From Pseudomonas viridiflava (GTDB lineage Bacteria; Pseudomonadota; Gammaproteobacteria; Pseudomonadales; Pseudomonadaceae): a stretch of DNA of 64,000 bases. Made by a program: the position numbers and the translations under genes. The notes under the pieces are model-generated. The model searched no databases. It was not told the DNA's origin and saw only the letters and a list, made by a program, of their open reading frames with translations. Of this stretch, positions 1-15,830 are shown piece by piece (the first letter of the stretch is position 1; every line of letters begins with the position of its first letter). The stretch lies in assembly GCF_900580865.1 (NCBI RefSeq), contig NZ_UTBZ01000070.1:78605-142604 (forward strand), written 5' to 3'.

Positions 1-1
1 C

Positions 2-487
2 CGTGTACAAGTGCTCGAAGAGCAATTGGCCGCCGCGCAGGATCAATCTCTGCGTGTTGCTGCCGATCTGCAGAACGTCCGTCGCCGTGCTGAACAGGAC
101 GTCGAGAAGGCGCACAAGTTTGCCCTCGAAAAATTTGCCGGCGACCTGCTGCCGATCGTCGACAGCCTGGAGCGCGGCCTCGAGCTGTCGAACCCGGACG
201 ACGAAAGCATCCGCCCGATGCGCGAAGGTATCGAGCTGACGCTGAAAATGTTCCACGACACCCTCAAGCGTTATCAGCTCGAAGCGATCGATCCGCATGG
301 CGAACCGTTCAACGCCGTTCAGCATCAGGCGATGGCCATGCAAGAAAGCGCCGACGTAGAACCGAACAGCGTTCTGAAGGTGTTCCAGAAGGGCTACCAG
401 CTCAACGGTCGCCTGCTGCGACCGGCCATGGTTGTGGTCAGCAAGGCGCCTGCGCCAGTTTCGCCTTCGATTGACGAGCAGGCTTGA
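2..487 (+). CDS. grpE: Nucleotide exchange factor GrpE (5' end outside window)
   Basis: GrpE is the cytoplasmic homodimeric cochaperone that releases ADP from DnaK. The reading frame is open from base 2 and has no start inside the window, so the N-terminus is missing. The visible part begins in the long coiled-coil helix ([25 protein letters not shown]) and runs into the C-terminal beta domain, ending with the family pattern [39 protein letters not shown]. It sits about 100 bp upstream of dnaK and reads the same way, the usual heat-shock order grpE-dnaK-dnaJ. The heat-shock promoter, if any, lies upstream of the window. Confidence 0.96.
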   Translation, partial: RVQVLEEQLAAAQDQSLRVAADLQNVRRRAEQDVEKAHKFALEKFAGDLLPIVDSLERGLELSNPDDESIRPMREGIELTLKMFHDTLKRYQLEAIDPHGEPFNAVQHQAMAMQESADVEPNSVLKVFQKGYQLNGRLLRPAMVVVSKAPAPVSPSIDEQA

Positions 488-589
488 AATTGGCCGTAAG
501 GCCCCCATTTAGAAGTCAAGCGTTTAAGTATTACCGCAGTCAGCCACCACTGCTGCGGCAAAAAAATCCAAAGTTTCGGGAGAGTTAAC
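488..589 (+). other. grpE-dnaK spacer with hairpin
   Basis: The spacer contains a short GC hairpin (GGCC at 492-495 pairing with GGCC at 500-503) and a second stem, CCGCAG at 534-539 with CTGCGG at 553-558. The second is followed by an A-run rather than a T-run, so it is not an obvious terminator. A GGGAGAG ribosome-binding site precedes the dnaK ATG. I see no separate promoter with good consensus. Confidence 0.4.
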
Positions 590-2506
<1,917 letters not shown>

Positions 2507-2525
2507 GTTGTTGGTCGGCCGGTTG

Positions 2526-2580
2526 ACTGCCTTTAGGCAGTGACTGGTAGGATGTCGCCGCGCGGGAGCTAGCTCCCGCG
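2526..2580 (+). terminator. Two tandem hairpins in the dnaK-dnaJ gap
   Basis: The first stem is ACTGCC (2526-2531), TTTA loop, GGCAGT (2536-2541). The second is a perfect 20-bp palindrome, CGCGGGAGCT/AGCTCCCGCG, at 2561-2580. Neither has a strong T-run, so they may stabilise the dnaK mRNA 3' end or partly attenuate read-through into dnaJ rather than fully terminate. The rest of the 297-bp gap (2507-2803) shows no gene I can support. Confidence 0.4.
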
Positions 2581-2803
2581 TTGGCGTATCTGGAATACGC
2601 GAATTTTTACAGCATGCGACAAGGTTCGGATGTTGGCGGTATGGCTGAAGATGCTCCTGCTTTTCACGCCGCAAGTACCGCAAGAAACAAAGACCAGGAT
2701 CGTTGAATTGACGTGAGTTGGGTCCGGGCCTGTATTGGGGCTCAACGAGTTTGGCCATCCTCAGGAGGGGTTTGCCGAACGTCCTCAAGAGTGCAGAAGA
2801 CTT

Positions 2804-3928
2804 ATGGCAAAGCGTGACTATTACGAAGTGTTGGGTGTTGAGCGCGGCTCAAGCGATGCGGACCTGAAGAAGGCTTACCGTCGTCTGGCGATGAAGCACC
2901 ACCCGGACCGTAATCCCGATGACAAAGCATCGGAAGATCTGTTCAAAGAGGCCAATGAGGCCTATGAAGTGCTGTCCGACTCGAGCAAGCGTGCGGCGTA
3001 CGACCAGTATGGTCATGCCGGCGTCGACCCGAGCATGGGTGGCGGTGGCGCCGGTTTTGGCGGCCAGAATTTCTCTGACATCTTTGGCGATGTCTTCAGT
3101 GATTTCTTCGGTGGCGGTCGCGGCGGTTCCCGTGGCGGCGCTCAGCGTGGCAGCGACTTGCGCTACACCCTGGAGCTGAACCTGGAAGAGGCGGTGCGCG
3201 GCACGTCGGTGAATATCCGCGTTCCGACACTGGTCAACTGCAAGCCGTGCGATGGTTCCGGCGCGAAGAAAGGCTCGTCGCCATCGACGTGCCCGACTTG
3301 CGGCGGCATCGGTCAAGTGCGTATGCAGCAGGGCTTCTTCTCGGTGCAGCAAACCTGCCCGCGTTGCCATGGTCAGGGCAAGATCATTTCCGATCCGTGC
3401 GACTCCTGCCACGGTGACGGTCGCGTTGAAGAGTACAAAACCCTGTCGGTCAAAGTGCCGGCTGGTGTCGATACCGGCGACCGCATTCGTCTGTCCGGCG
3501 AAGGCGAGGCGGGTACTCAGGGTGGTCCAACGGGCGACCTGTATGTGGTCATCAATGTCCGCGAGCACGACATTTTCCAGCGCGATGGCAAGCATCTGTT
3601 CTGCGAAGTGCCGATCAGCTTCGTCGATGCGGCGCTGGGCGGCGAGCTGGAAATTCCGACCCTCGACGGTCGCGTCAAACTGAAAATCCCTGAAGGCACC
3701 CAGACTGGCAAGCAGTTCCGCGTGCGCGGTAAAGGCGTGGCGCCGGTGCGTGGCGGTGGTGCGGGCGACTTGATGTGCCGTGTGGCAGTCGAGACGCCGG
3801 TCAACCTGAACCGTCGTCAGCGCGAACTGTTGGAAGAGTTCCGCAGCTCGCTGGCTGACGACAACAGCCACTCGCCGAAAACCACCGGTTGGTTCGACGG
3901 TGTGAAGCGCTTCTTCGGCGATCTGTAA
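2804..3928 (+). CDS. dnaJ: Chaperone protein DnaJ (Hsp40)
   Basis: DnaJ stimulates DnaK ATP hydrolysis and delivers substrates. The protein is 374 residues. The J domain (residues 1-70) has the HPD motif in [10 protein letters not shown] Gly/Phe-rich linker follows ([24 protein letters not shown]). The zinc-binding domain has four CxxCxGxG-type repeats ([32 protein letters not shown]), and the C-terminal peptide-binding beta domains come last. The frame stays open 23 codons upstream, but the family start is [12 protein letters not shown], so I place the ATG at 2804. It is third in the grpE-dnaK-dnaJ set, and dapB follows after 9 bp. Confidence 0.98.
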   Translation: MAKRDYYEVLGVERGSSDADLKKAYRRLAMKHHPDRNPDDKASEDLFKEANEAYEVLSDSSKRAAYDQYGHAGVDPSMGGGGAGFGGQNFSDIFGDVFSDFFGGGRGGSRGGAQRGSDLRYTLELNLEEAVRGTSVNIRVPTLVNCKPCDGSGAKKGSSPSTCPTCGGIGQVRMQQGFFSVQQTCPRCHGQGKIISDPCDSCHGDGRVEEYKTLSVKVPAGVDTGDRIRLSGEGEAGTQGGPTGDLYVVINVREHDIFQRDGKHLFCEVPISFVDAALGGELEIPTLDGRVKLKIPEGTQTGKQFRVRGKGVAPVRGGGAGDLMCRVAVETPVNLNRRQRELLEEFRSSLADDNSHSPKTTGWFDGVKRFFGDL

Positions 3929-4744
<816 letters not shown>

Positions 4745-4760
4745 TTCATTGTTGAACCCG

Positions 4761-4789
4761 GCGCAAACGCCCTGTTTGCGCTGGTTTTT
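4761..4789 (+). terminator. Rho-independent terminator after dapB
   Basis: The stem is GCGCAAAC (4761-4768), loop GCCCT, GTTTGCGC (4774-4781), followed by a T-rich tract TGGTTTTT. It ends the dnaJ-dapB transcript. Confidence 0.75.
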
Positions 4790-4920
4790 CTCCGCTCGGC
4801 GACGACCTGTCGCATTCTCCGGCCTTTTAGGCTCTTTAGCGGTGGACCAAAAAAGCCTTTTTCTGTAAGCTACAGCTTTAGTGTGTCCACTAAAAGCGCG
4901 CAGAATAATTCAGTGAAGAA

Positions 4921-4956
4921 GCGGGGTGACGTGTCCATACGTCACTCCGCTTTTTT
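4921..4956 (+). terminator. Terminator-like hairpin in the carA leader (candidate attenuator)
   Basis: A 12-bp stem, GCGGGGTGACGT (4921-4932) with ACGTCACTCCGC (4939-4950, one G-T pair), is followed by six T residues at 4951-4956. It stands about 45 bp before the carA start. dapB already has its own terminator at 4761-4789, so this second one fits better as a leader control element for carAB. A possible -10 box, AATAAT, lies at 4904-4909, and a very short frame with a GTG start at 4842 ends at the TAA at 4866-4868. Pyrimidine or arginine control by attenuation is inference. Confidence 0.6.
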
Positions 4957-5001
4957 ACAACCTGCGATCGCCCTTTCATGCGTTATTTACGGGAGGTCTT
5001 C

Positions 5002-6138
5002 TTGACTAAGCCAGCCATACTTGCCCTTGCTGATGGCAGCATTTTTCGCGGCGAAGCCATTGGTGCCGACGGTCAAACCGTTGGTGAGGTGGTGTTCAAC
5101 ACCGCAATGACCGGCTATCAGGAAATCCTTACCGATCCTTCCTACGCCCAACAGATCGTTACCCTGACTTACCCGCACATCGGCAACACCGGCACCACGC
5201 CGGAAGATGCCGAGTCGGATCGCGTCTGGTCCGCTGGTCTGGTCATCCGTGACCTGCCGCTGGTAGCGAGCAACTGGCGTAACACGATGTCCCTGTCTGA
5301 CTACCTGAAAGCCAACAATGTTGTGGCAATCGCCGGTATCGACACCCGTCGCCTGACCCGCATCCTGCGTGAAAAAGGCGCACAGAACGGCTGCATCATG
5401 GCCGGCGACAACATCTCCGAAGAAGCGGCCATCGCTGCTGCGCAAGGCTTCCCGGGCCTGAAGGGCATGGACCTGGCGAAAGTCGTCAGCACCAAGACTC
5501 AATACGAATGGCGCTCGACTGTCTGGGATCTGAAGACCGACAGCCACGCGACCATCGAAGCCTCCGAGCTGCCTTACCACGTGGTTGCCTACGACTACGG
5601 CGTCAAGGTCAACATCCTGCGCATGCTGGTCGAGCGCGGCTGCCGCGTCACCGTGGTGCCTGCCCAGACTCCAGCCGCTGATGTGCTGGCACTGAAGCCG
5701 GACGGCGTGTTCCTGTCCAACGGCCCTGGTGATCCGGAGCCATGCGACTACGCGATCAAGGCGATCAAGGAAGTCCTGGAAACCGAAATTCCGGTATTCG
5801 GCATCTGCCTCGGTCACCAACTGCTGGCACTGGCATCCGGCGCCAAGACCCTGAAAATGGGCCACGGACACCACGGCGCCAACCACCCGGTGCAGGATCT
5901 GGACACTGGCGTCGTGATGATCACCAGCCAGAACCACGGTTTTGCGGTAGACGAAGAAACCCTGCCAGCCAACGTGCGTGCGATCCACAAATCGCTGTTC
6001 GACGGCACCCTGCAAGGCATCGAGCGCACCGACAAGAGCGCGTTCAGCTTCCAGGGTCACCCTGAAGCGAGCCCGGGCCCGAACGATGTCGCGCCACTGT
6101 TCGACCGCTTCATCAACGAGATGGCCAAGCGACGCTAA
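5002..6138 (+). CDS. carA: Carbamoyl-phosphate synthase small (glutaminase) subunit
   Basis: CarA hydrolyses glutamine and channels ammonia to CarB for carbamoyl phosphate, the precursor of arginine and pyrimidines. I place the start at a TTG at 5002 because it has GGGAGG at 4991-4996 with a 5-base spacer and gives the conserved N-terminus [17 protein letters not shown], 378 residues. An upstream in-frame ATG at 4978 would begin before the ribosome-binding site. The N-terminal CPSase domain is followed by a class I glutamine amidotransferase domain with nucleophile Cys269 in GICLGHQ and the His/Glu pair in [11 protein letters not shown]. It is followed by carB after 126 bp. Confidence 0.97.
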   Translation: MTKPAILALADGSIFRGEAIGADGQTVGEVVFNTAMTGYQEILTDPSYAQQIVTLTYPHIGNTGTTPEDAESDRVWSAGLVIRDLPLVASNWRNTMSLSDYLKANNVVAIAGIDTRRLTRILREKGAQNGCIMAGDNISEEAAIAAAQGFPGLKGMDLAKVVSTKTQYEWRSTVWDLKTDSHATIEASELPYHVVAYDYGVKVNILRMLVERGCRVTVVPAQTPAADVLALKPDGVFLSNGPGDPEPCDYAIKAIKEVLETEIPVFGICLGHQLLALASGAKTLKMGHGHHGANHPVQDLDTGVVMITSQNHGFAVDEETLPANVRAIHKSLFDGTLQGIERTDKSAFSFQGHPEASPGPNDVAPLFDRFINEMAKRR

Positions 6139-6264
6139 GCGTTCGCCTTGAGACTGTAGAGAGAAGCCCCTCGAGGGCGGCCCCGACACCGGTGGCCCCC
6201 TCGGGACTTCAGAAATCGATCAAGACGGCTTGCCGACTGACCTGCGGATTTGAGTGACAAACCC
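6139..6264 (+). other. carA-carB spacer
   Basis: This short GC-rich spacer contains the palindrome CCCTCGAGGG and complementary GGGGCC/GGCCCC-type segments (about 6168-6205) but no T-run. No gene lies here. As I recall, P. aeruginosa has an extra small gene between carA and carB, which is absent here. Confidence 0.5.
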
Positions 6265-9482
<3,218 letters not shown>

Positions 9483-9486
<4 letters not shown>

Positions 9487-9959
9487 TCAAATACCCAATG
9501 ACCGTCCAGGGCGCTAAAGCCCTGGAAGAAGAACACGCTCACCTGACCAAGGTCGTCCGTCCGAAGCTCAGCCAGGACATCGGTACGGCCCGCGAGTTGG
9601 GTGACTTGAAGGAAAACGCTGAATACCATGCCGCCCGCGAACAGCAAGGCATGGTCGAGGCGCGGATTCGCGACATCGAAGGCCGGATTCAGAATCAGGT
9701 CATCATCGATGTCACGACCATCCCGCACACCGGCAAGGTGATTTTCGGCACGACCGTCGAAATCGCCAACGTCGAGACCGATGAAAGCGTCACTTACCAC
9801 ATCGTGGGTGAGGATGAGGCTGACTTCAAACTCGGCAAGATTTCCGTCGGCTCGCCTTTGGCCCGTGCCTTGATCGGCAAGGAAGAGGGCGATGTGGTCG
9901 CCGTGAAAACGCCGAGTGGCGTTATCGAGTACGAGATTGTCGAAGTCCGTCACATCTGA
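9483..9959 (+). CDS. greA: Transcription elongation factor GreA
   Basis: GreA binds the RNA polymerase secondary channel and stimulates transcript cleavage to rescue backtracked complexes. At 158 residues it has family length. The N-terminal coiled-coil hairpin carries the acidic tip ([21 protein letters not shown], where the D/E residues act in cleavage), followed by a C-terminal FKBP-like globular domain ([13 protein letters not shown] to the end). The ATG overlaps the carB stop by four bases, so greA is translated with carB. Confidence 0.98.
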
Positions 9960-9964
9960 AAAAG

Positions 9965-9987
9965 GGCGCCCGCTGCACGCGGGCGCC
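9965..9987 (+). terminator. Strong GC hairpin between greA and the DUF4149 gene
   Basis: A 9-bp perfect stem, GGCGCCCGC (9965-9973), loop TGCAC, GCGGGCGCC (9979-9987), stands 5 bases after the greA stop and directly abuts the next ATG at 9988. There is no T-run. It could stabilise the greA mRNA end or block translation of the following gene. Confidence 0.5.
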
Positions 9988-10392
9988 ATGCTTTGGCAAC
10001 TGACCCAGATGCTTTGGGTCGGCGGTCTATGGCTGATTCATCTTGGTTTGCAGCCAGCGCTGGGCAAGATTGGCCTGGCACCCCTGCTGATCGATGAAGT
10101 CGCCAGTGCATTTGAAATGCTGGTGGTGGGGTTTGCCGCCGCATGCGTTATTTTTCAGGCTTTGGTGCTGGTACAGGCCGAGGGCCTTGCCAGTCTATGG
10201 CGGGATTTTCGCGGACAGGTGCTGCTGATGGCGTTGTATGCGTGTGCGATGTTTGTCGCAGTGCGTGTCGGCTGGCCGGAGGCGCAGCGCTGGCAGGTGT
10301 TCAGTTATCTGGTTCTGGGCTTTTCGGGGCTGGTGCTGGTGATGCAGCCGGTGCCGGGATGGAGTGGCAGGGTGCGCGAAGCACACCCTTGA
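9988..10392 (+). CDS. DUF4149-family small membrane protein
   Basis: This is a 134-residue protein with four predicted membrane segments: about residues 8-25 (LWVGGLWLIHLGLQPAL), 37-58 (FEMLVVGFAAACVIFQALVLV), 72-88 (VLLMALYACAMFVAVRV) and 96-115 (VFSYLVLGFSGLVLVMQPV). This is the pattern of the DUF4149 family commonly found beside greA and yhbY in pseudomonads; its function is not known. The ATG at 9988 has no visible ribosome-binding site because a strong hairpin abuts it, so the true start could instead be the in-frame ATG at 10009 (MLWVGGLW). It is convergent with yhbY, 9 bp apart. Confidence 0.75.
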   Translation: MLWQLTQMLWVGGLWLIHLGLQPALGKIGLAPLLIDEVASAFEMLVVGFAAACVIFQALVLVQAEGLASLWRDFRGQVLLMALYACAMFVAVRVGWPEAQRWQVFSYLVLGFSGLVLVMQPVPGWSGRVREAHP

Positions 10393-10401
10393 CCCTTGTC
10401 A

Positions 10402-10710
10402 TCACTTGAAGCGATGAACGTTCGACAGCTGCTTGTTGACGCTGAAGTTCTTGCGGTAAACCAGTGCCATCTTGCCGATGACCTGCACCAGATCCGCTTT
10501 GCCAACCTTGCACAGCTCTGCGATGTGCGCCAGGCGCGACTCGCGATCGAGGATGTTGAGCTTGATTTTGATCAGCTCGTGATCCGCCAAAGCGCGTTCA
10601 AGTTCGGCTAAAACACCTTCAGTCAAACCGTTGTCAGCCACCGTCAAAACTGGTTTGAGGTGGTGGCCAATGGATTTGTACTGTTTCTTCTGCTCTGGAG
10701 TGAGCGGCAT
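10402..10710 (-). CDS. yhbY: YhbY-type CRM-domain RNA-binding protein
   Basis: This 102-residue protein spans one CRM (CRS1-YhbY) domain: N-terminal LTPEQKKQYKSIGHHLKPV, the conserved loop VADNGLTEGVLAELERAL, then HELIKIKL and a later basic region ending NKQLSNVHRFK. The family associates with precursor 50S ribosomal subunits and binds RNA. It is transcribed divergently from rlmE, another 50S maturation gene, across a 101-bp spacer holding a palindromic promoter-like sequence. Confidence 0.93.
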   Translation of the reverse strand: MPLTPEQKKQYKSIGHHLKPVLTVADNGLTEGVLAELERALADHELIKIKLNILDRESRLAHIAELCKVGKADLVQVIGKMALVYRKNFSVNKQLSNVHRFK

Positions 10711-10713
10711 AAT

Positions 10714-10756
10714 CTGACCCTTTCGTCTGGATTCTGTAAAATGGCGGCCATTTTAC
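10714..10756. promoter_or_regulatory. Palindromic divergent promoter region for yhbY and rlmE
   Basis: A 21-bp palindrome, GTAAAATGGC (10736-10745), one central G, then GCCATTTTAC (10747-10756), carries a TAAAAT -10-like hexamer on each strand (10737-10742 on plus; 10755-10750 on minus). For the plus strand a CTGACC -35-like box at 10714-10719 gives a 17-bp spacer, so rlmE would start near 10750. The minus-strand -35 is weak. Confidence 0.55.
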
Positions 10757-10811
10757 CCGAGGGCTCGTGGATCCGCCCAATTAATCACGACCCTTATCAA
10801 CGAGGTGCCCA

Positions 10812-11441
10812 ATGGCGCGTTCCAAGACAAGCCTTGGTTGGCTGAAAAGACATGTCAATGATCCTTATGTGAAACAAGCACAGAAGGATGGCTACCGCTC
10901 GCGTGCGAGTTACAAGCTTCTGGAGATCCAGGAGAAATACAAGCTGATCCGTCCCGGCATGAGCGTTGTCGACCTGGGTGCGGCGCCCGGTGGCTGGTCT
11001 CAGGTCACCAGTCGGCTGATCGGCGGCCAGGGACGTCTGATCGCCTCGGACATTCTCGAAATGGACAGTATCCCTGACGTGACCTTCATTCAGGGTGACT
11101 TCACCGAGGACGAAGTGCTCGGGCGGATTCTTGAGGCTGTCGGTAATTCGCAGGTAGACCTTGTGATTTCCGATATGGCCCCCAATATGAGTGGTACGCC
11201 TGAAGTGGATATGCCCAAAGCCATGTTCCTGTGCGAGTTGGCGCTTGATCTGGCGGAACGGATCCTCAAGCCGGGTGGTAATTTCGTGATCAAGATCTTT
11301 CAGGGCGAAGGGTTTGATGTTTACCTGAAGGATGCCCGCAAGAAGTTCGACAAGATCCAGATGATCAAGCCGGACTCCTCTCGTGGCAGCTCTCGCGAGC
11401 AGTACATGCTGGCCTGGGGCTATCGCGGTCGTAGCGAGTAA
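10812..11441 (+). CDS. rlmE: 23S rRNA (uridine-2'-O-)-methyltransferase RlmE (FtsJ/RrmJ)
   Basis: RlmE uses S-adenosylmethionine to 2'-O-methylate U2552 (E. coli numbering) of 23S rRNA in the late 50S particle. The 209-residue protein shows the Rossmann methyltransferase SAM motif [14 protein letters not shown] and the K-D-K-E catalytic set: Lys in SYKLLEI, Asp in [11 protein letters not shown], Lys in [11 protein letters not shown] and Glu in [11 protein letters not shown]. An AACGAGG ribosome-binding site precedes the ATG. ftsH follows downstream on the same strand after 193 bp, as in many gammaproteobacteria. Confidence 0.98.
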   Translation: MARSKTSLGWLKRHVNDPYVKQAQKDGYRSRASYKLLEIQEKYKLIRPGMSVVDLGAAPGGWSQVTSRLIGGQGRLIASDILEMDSIPDVTFIQGDFTEDEVLGRILEAVGNSQVDLVISDMAPNMSGTPEVDMPKAMFLCELALDLAERILKPGGNFVIKIFQGEGFDVYLKDARKKFDKIQMIKPDSSRGSSREQYMLAWGYRGRSE

Positions 11442-11634
11442 TACGAGGTTTTTGTGCGGGGTGATAGGTTTTTAGTATTTCGCCCGGCTAGCATTAACGA
11501 ATATTGTGTAGAAAGTGTTTCACAAAGGGTTACAGACGGCGCCTGCCAGAGCCGTAGGTAATGTAGTAAGTTAGGCCGGTGAATATCATGCGAAGCGCGC
11601 GCCAGTAGCGGAGCTTGCTTCAGAGGGTAGTTAA

Positions 11635-13551
11635 TTGAACGATATGGCAAAGAATCTGATCCTGTGGTTGATCATCGCGGCTGTCCTGGTGACGGTGATG
11701 AACAACTTCTCCAGCCCTAACGAGCCGCAGACCCTCAACTATTCCGACTTCATCCAGCAGGTCAAGGATGGCAAGGTCGAGCGCGTAGCCGTTGATGGTT
11801 ATGTGATTACCGGCAAACGCAACGATGGCGACAGCTTCAAGACCATTCGTCCGGCAATCCAGGACAATGGCCTGATCGGCGATCTGGTCGACAATCACGT
11901 TGTGGTTGAAGGCAAACAGCCTGAACAGCAAAGCATCTGGACCCAGCTTCTGGTGGCCAGCTTCCCGATCCTGGTAATCATCGCGGTGTTCATGTTCTTC
12001 ATGCGCCAGATGCAGGGCGGCGCTGGCGGCAAGGGCGGACCGATGAGCTTTGGCAAGAGCAAGGCGCGCCTGCTCTCCGAAGATCAGGTGAAAACCACAT
12101 TGGCTGACGTTGCCGGTTGCGACGAAGCCAAGGAAGAAGTCGGCGAACTCGTTGAATTCCTCCGTGATCCTGGCAAGTTCCAGCGTCTGGGCGGCCGTAT
12201 CCCTCGTGGCGTGCTGATGGTCGGTCCTCCGGGTACCGGTAAAACCTTGCTGGCCAAGGCGATTGCCGGCGAAGCCAAGGTTCCGTTCTTCACCATTTCC
12301 GGTTCTGACTTTGTCGAAATGTTCGTCGGTGTCGGTGCCAGTCGTGTTCGTGACATGTTCGAGCAGGCCAAGAAACACGCGCCATGCATTATCTTTATCG
12401 ACGAAATCGACGCCGTCGGTCGCCATCGTGGGGCCGGCATGGGTGGCGGTCACGACGAGCGCGAGCAGACTCTTAACCAGTTGCTGGTTGAGATGGACGG
12501 CTTTGAAATGAACGACGGCATCATTGTTATCGCTGCAACCAACCGTCCAGATGTACTCGACCCTGCGCTGTTGCGTCCGGGCCGTTTCGACCGTCAGGTC
12601 GTGGTTGGTTTGCCGGATATCCGTGGTCGCGAACAAATCCTCAAAGTACACATGCGCAAAGTGCCAATGGGTGACGATGTCGCTCCGGCCGTAATCGCGC
12701 GTGGTACTCCGGGCTTCTCCGGTGCTGATCTGGCGAACCTGGTCAACGAAGCGTCGCTGTTCGCTGCGCGCAGCGGCAAGCGCATCGTTGAAATGAAAGA
12801 GTTCGAACTGGCCAAAGACAAGATCATGATGGGCGCCGAGCGCAAATCGATGGTCATGTCCGAGAAAGAGAAGCAGAACACCGCTTATCACGAAGCTGGC
12901 CACGCCATCGTTGGTCGCGTCGTGCCTGAGCATGATCCGGTCTACAAGGTGTCGATCATTCCGCGCGGTCGTGCGCTGGGTGTAACCATGTTCCTGCCGG
13001 AAGAGGATCGCTACAGCCTGTCCAAGCGCGCGCTGATCAGTCAGATCTGCTCGCTGTACGGTGGCCGTATTGCTGAAGAAATGACCTTGGGTTTCGACGG
13101 TGTGACTACCGGCGCCTCTAACGACATCATGCGCGCCAGCCAGATTGCGCGGAACATGGTGACCAAGTGGGGCCTGTCGGAAAAACTCGGTCCGTTGATG
13201 TATGCCGAAGAAGAGGGTGAAGTGTTCCTCGGTCGCGGCGGTGGCGGTCAGGCTGCCAGCTTCTCCGGTGAGACGGCCAAGCTGATCGACTCCGAAGTGC
13301 GTAGCATCATTGACCAGTGCTACGGCACGGCCAAACAGATCCTTACCGACAACCGTGACAAACTCGATGCCATGGCTGATGCCCTGATGAAGTACGAAAC
13401 GATCGATGCTGAACAGATCGACGACATCATGGCCGGTCGTACACCTCGCGAGCCTCGTGACTGGTCGGGTGGCACCGGTACGCCGCCGCCACCGGTGGTG
13501 CGCGACGAGCGTCCGGAAACACCGATCGGCGGTCCGGCTGCTGACGTTTAA
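11635..13551 (+). CDS. ftsH: ATP-dependent zinc metalloprotease FtsH
   Basis: FtsH is an inner-membrane AAA+ hexameric protease that degrades misassembled membrane proteins and regulators such as the heat-shock sigma factor and LpxC. I choose the TTG at 11635 (638 residues) because AGAGGG at 11622-11627 leaves a 7-base spacer; the ATG at 11644 would leave 16. Two membrane segments ([15 protein letters not shown] and [19 protein letters not shown]) flank a periplasmic loop. Walker A GPPGTGKT is at residues 197-204, Walker B is CIIFIDEID, and the zinc site HEAGH is at residues 419-423. The glycine- and proline-rich C-terminus is normal for pseudomonads. Confidence 0.98.
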   Translation: MNDMAKNLILWLIIAAVLVTVMNNFSSPNEPQTLNYSDFIQQVKDGKVERVAVDGYVITGKRNDGDSFKTIRPAIQDNGLIGDLVDNHVVVEGKQPEQQSIWTQLLVASFPILVIIAVFMFFMRQMQGGAGGKGGPMSFGKSKARLLSEDQVKTTLADVAGCDEAKEEVGELVEFLRDPGKFQRLGGRIPRGVLMVGPPGTGKTLLAKAIAGEAKVPFFTISGSDFVEMFVGVGASRVRDMFEQAKKHAPCIIFIDEIDAVGRHRGAGMGGGHDEREQTLNQLLVEMDGFEMNDGIIVIAATNRPDVLDPALLRPGRFDRQVVVGLPDIRGREQILKVHMRKVPMGDDVAPAVIARGTPGFSGADLANLVNEASLFAARSGKRIVEMKEFELAKDKIMMGAERKSMVMSEKEKQNTAYHEAGHAIVGRVVPEHDPVYKVSIIPRGRALGVTMFLPEEDRYSLSKRALISQICSLYGGRIAEEMTLGFDGVTTGASNDIMRASQIARNMVTKWGLSEKLGPLMYAEEEGEVFLGRGGGGQAASFSGETAKLIDSEVRSIIDQCYGTAKQILTDNRDKLDAMADALMKYETIDAEQIDDIMAGRTPREPRDWSGGTGTPPPPVVRDERPETPIGGPAADV

Positions 13552-13559
13552 GGTTTGAA

Positions 13560-14411
13560 ATGACTTCTGTACAGTCCCTGACCCGGTTGCCTTGCGGCAA
13601 CCGGGTTCTTGATTTGGCCCAGACGCATGTCATGGGTATTCTCAATGTAACTCCTGATTCTTTCTCCGATGGCGGCCAATACAGCCAGCTCGACGCGGCC
13701 TTGCGCCACGCGCAAGCGATGGTTGCTGCTGGTGCGACGCTGATCGATGTTGGTGGCGAATCTACTCGTCCTGGCGCGCGAACGGTGTCGCCGCTCGAAG
13801 AGCTTGAGCGCGTGGCGCCGATTGTCGAGCTGATCAATCGCGAGCTGGATGTGATCATTTCGGTGGATACATCTACGCCTGCGGTGATGCGCGAAACCGC
13901 GCGGTTGGGGGCCGGCTTGATCAACGATGTGCGTTCGCTGCAGCGTGATGGTGCGCTGGATGCGGCGGCGGCTACTGGTTTGCCGGTGTGCCTCATGCAT
14001 ATGCTCGGTGAGCCAGGCGATATGCAGGACAATCCGCATTATCAGGATGTCACGCGCGAGGTGGGCGAGTTTCTCGCTGAGCGCATGTCGGTGTGTGCAT
14101 CAGCAGGTATTCCTGCCGAGCGGATCATTCTTGATCCGGGCTTCGGTTTCGCCAAAACCCTGCAGCACAATCTAAGCTTGTTCAAGCACATGGAAGCCCT
14201 GCATGCGTTGGGCAGGCCCTTGCTGGTTGGTGTTTCCCGAAAGAGCATGATCGGGCACGCCTTGAATCGTCCTGTTGGCGAGCGGCTGCATGGCGGATTG
14301 GCGCTGGCGGCGCTGGCGTCGGTGAAAGGTGCGCGTATATTGCGCGTCCATGATGTGGCGGAAACAGTAGACGTGGTGCGGATGATCGCGGCCGTGGAAT
14401 CAGCCGAATAA
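13560..14411 (+). CDS. folP: Dihydropteroate synthase
   Basis: FolP condenses p-aminobenzoate with dihydropterin pyrophosphate in folate synthesis and is the sulfonamide target. The 283-residue TIM-barrel protein carries the two family signatures: [15 protein letters not shown] with loop 2 [12 protein letters not shown], and [16 protein letters not shown]. It starts 8 bp after the ftsH stop, and glmM begins 16 bp after its end, giving the typical ftsH-folP-glmM operon. Confidence 0.98.
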   Translation: MTSVQSLTRLPCGNRVLDLAQTHVMGILNVTPDSFSDGGQYSQLDAALRHAQAMVAAGATLIDVGGESTRPGARTVSPLEELERVAPIVELINRELDVIISVDTSTPAVMRETARLGAGLINDVRSLQRDGALDAAAATGLPVCLMHMLGEPGDMQDNPHYQDVTREVGEFLAERMSVCASAGIPAERIILDPGFGFAKTLQHNLSLFKHMEALHALGRPLLVGVSRKSMIGHALNRPVGERLHGGLALAALASVKGARILRVHDVAETVDVVRMIAAVESAE

Positions 14412-14427
14412 GAATGATGGAGCGCTT

Positions 14428-15765
14428 ATGAGCAAGAAATATTTTGGTACTGACGGCATTCGTGGTCGCGTTGGTGAATACCCGATTACTCCTGACTTCA
14501 TGCTCAAGCTCGGCTGGGCTGCCGGCATGGCGTTCCGCAAGATGGGCGCCTGCAAGGTGCTGGTCGGCAAGGACACGCGAATTTCCGGTTATATGTTCGA
14601 GTCGGCGCTTGAGGCCGGTCTGACATCGGCGGGTGCCGATGTGATGCTGCTGGGTCCTATGCCGACGCCGGCAATCGCCTACTTGTCGCGTACGTTCCAG
14701 GCTGAGGCCGGTATCGTGATCAGTGCTTCGCACAATCCCCATGACGATAACGGCATCAAGTTCTTCTCCGGTAAAGGCACCAAGCTGCCGGATGAGCTGG
14801 AGCTGATGATCGAAGAGCTGCTCGACACCCCGATGACTGTGGTCGAATCAAGCAAAATCGGCAAAGTGTCGCGAATCAACGATGCGTCAGGTCGATACAT
14901 CGAATTCTGCAAGAGCAGCGTGCCAACGGGTACCAGTTTTTCCGGGCTCAAGATTGTCATCGACTGTGCACATGGTGCGACCTACAAGGTGGCTCCGAGC
15001 GTTTTCCGTGAATTGGGTGCAGAAGTGGTGGTGCTCTCGGCGCAGCCAAATGGCCTGAACATCAACGAAAACTGTGGCTCGACCCATATGGGGCAGTTGC
15101 AGGCAGCGGTGCTGGCCGAGCATGCGGACCTGGGTATTGCTTTCGATGGTGATGGCGATCGGGTTTTGATGGTCGACCACACTGGCGCCATCGTTGATGG
15201 CGACGAATTGTTGTTTATCATCGCCCGTGATCTGCATGAGCGTGGCAAATTGCAGGGCGGTGTCGTTGGCACCCTGATGAGTAACCTGGGATTGGAGCTC
15301 GCGCTTGCAGAACTTTCGATTCCGTTCATTCGTGCCAATGTCGGCGACCGCTACGTGATCGCTGAGTTGCTTGAGCGCAATTGGCTGGTCGGCGGCGAGA
15401 ATTCGGGGCATATCGTTTGCTTCAATCACACCACGACCGGTGATGCGATCATTGCTGCGTTGCAGGTGCTGATGGCGCTGAAGACCCGTAATGAAGGTTT
15501 GGCGCAGACGCGTCAGGCATTGCGCAAGTGCCCTCAGGTGCTGATCAATGTGCGTTTCGGTGGTGGCGAAAGTCCGCTGGAACACCCGGCTGTCAAGGAA
15601 GCCAGTGCGCGCGTCACCCAGGCAATGGCAGGACGCGGGCGCGTGCTTTTGCGCAAGTCCGGGACAGAGCCTCTGGTGCGCGTAATGGTCGAAGGCGAGG
15701 ACGAAACCCAGGTTCGCAACTACGCCGAAGAGCTGGCAAAACTGGTAACTGAAGTTTCTGCCTGA
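14428..15765 (+). CDS. glmM: Phosphoglucosamine mutase
   Basis: GlmM interconverts glucosamine-6-phosphate and glucosamine-1-phosphate for UDP-GlcNAc, feeding peptidoglycan and LPS. The 445-residue protein begins [15 protein letters not shown] and has the active-site serine in the signature [14 protein letters not shown] (the phosphorylated Ser is residue 101), the metal-binding loop FDGDGDR and the C-terminal phosphate-binding [19 protein letters not shown] ribosome-binding site precedes it. Confidence 0.99.
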   Translation: MSKKYFGTDGIRGRVGEYPITPDFMLKLGWAAGMAFRKMGACKVLVGKDTRISGYMFESALEAGLTSAGADVMLLGPMPTPAIAYLSRTFQAEAGIVISASHNPHDDNGIKFFSGKGTKLPDELELMIEELLDTPMTVVESSKIGKVSRINDASGRYIEFCKSSVPTGTSFSGLKIVIDCAHGATYKVAPSVFRELGAEVVVLSAQPNGLNINENCGSTHMGQLQAAVLAEHADLGIAFDGDGDRVLMVDHTGAIVDGDELLFIIARDLHERGKLQGGVVGTLMSNLGLELALAELSIPFIRANVGDRYVIAELLERNWLVGGENSGHIVCFNHTTTGDAIIAALQVLMALKTRNEGLAQTRQALRKCPQVLINVRFGGGESPLEHPAVKEASARVTQAMAGRGRVLLRKSGTEPLVRVMVEGEDETQVRNYAEELAKLVTEVSA

Positions 15766-15830
15766 TACGGCTTGCAAGCCATGATTGTGTTGGGTAACAT
15801 CTGCGCCCACTTTGACCGACGAGGTACAGC

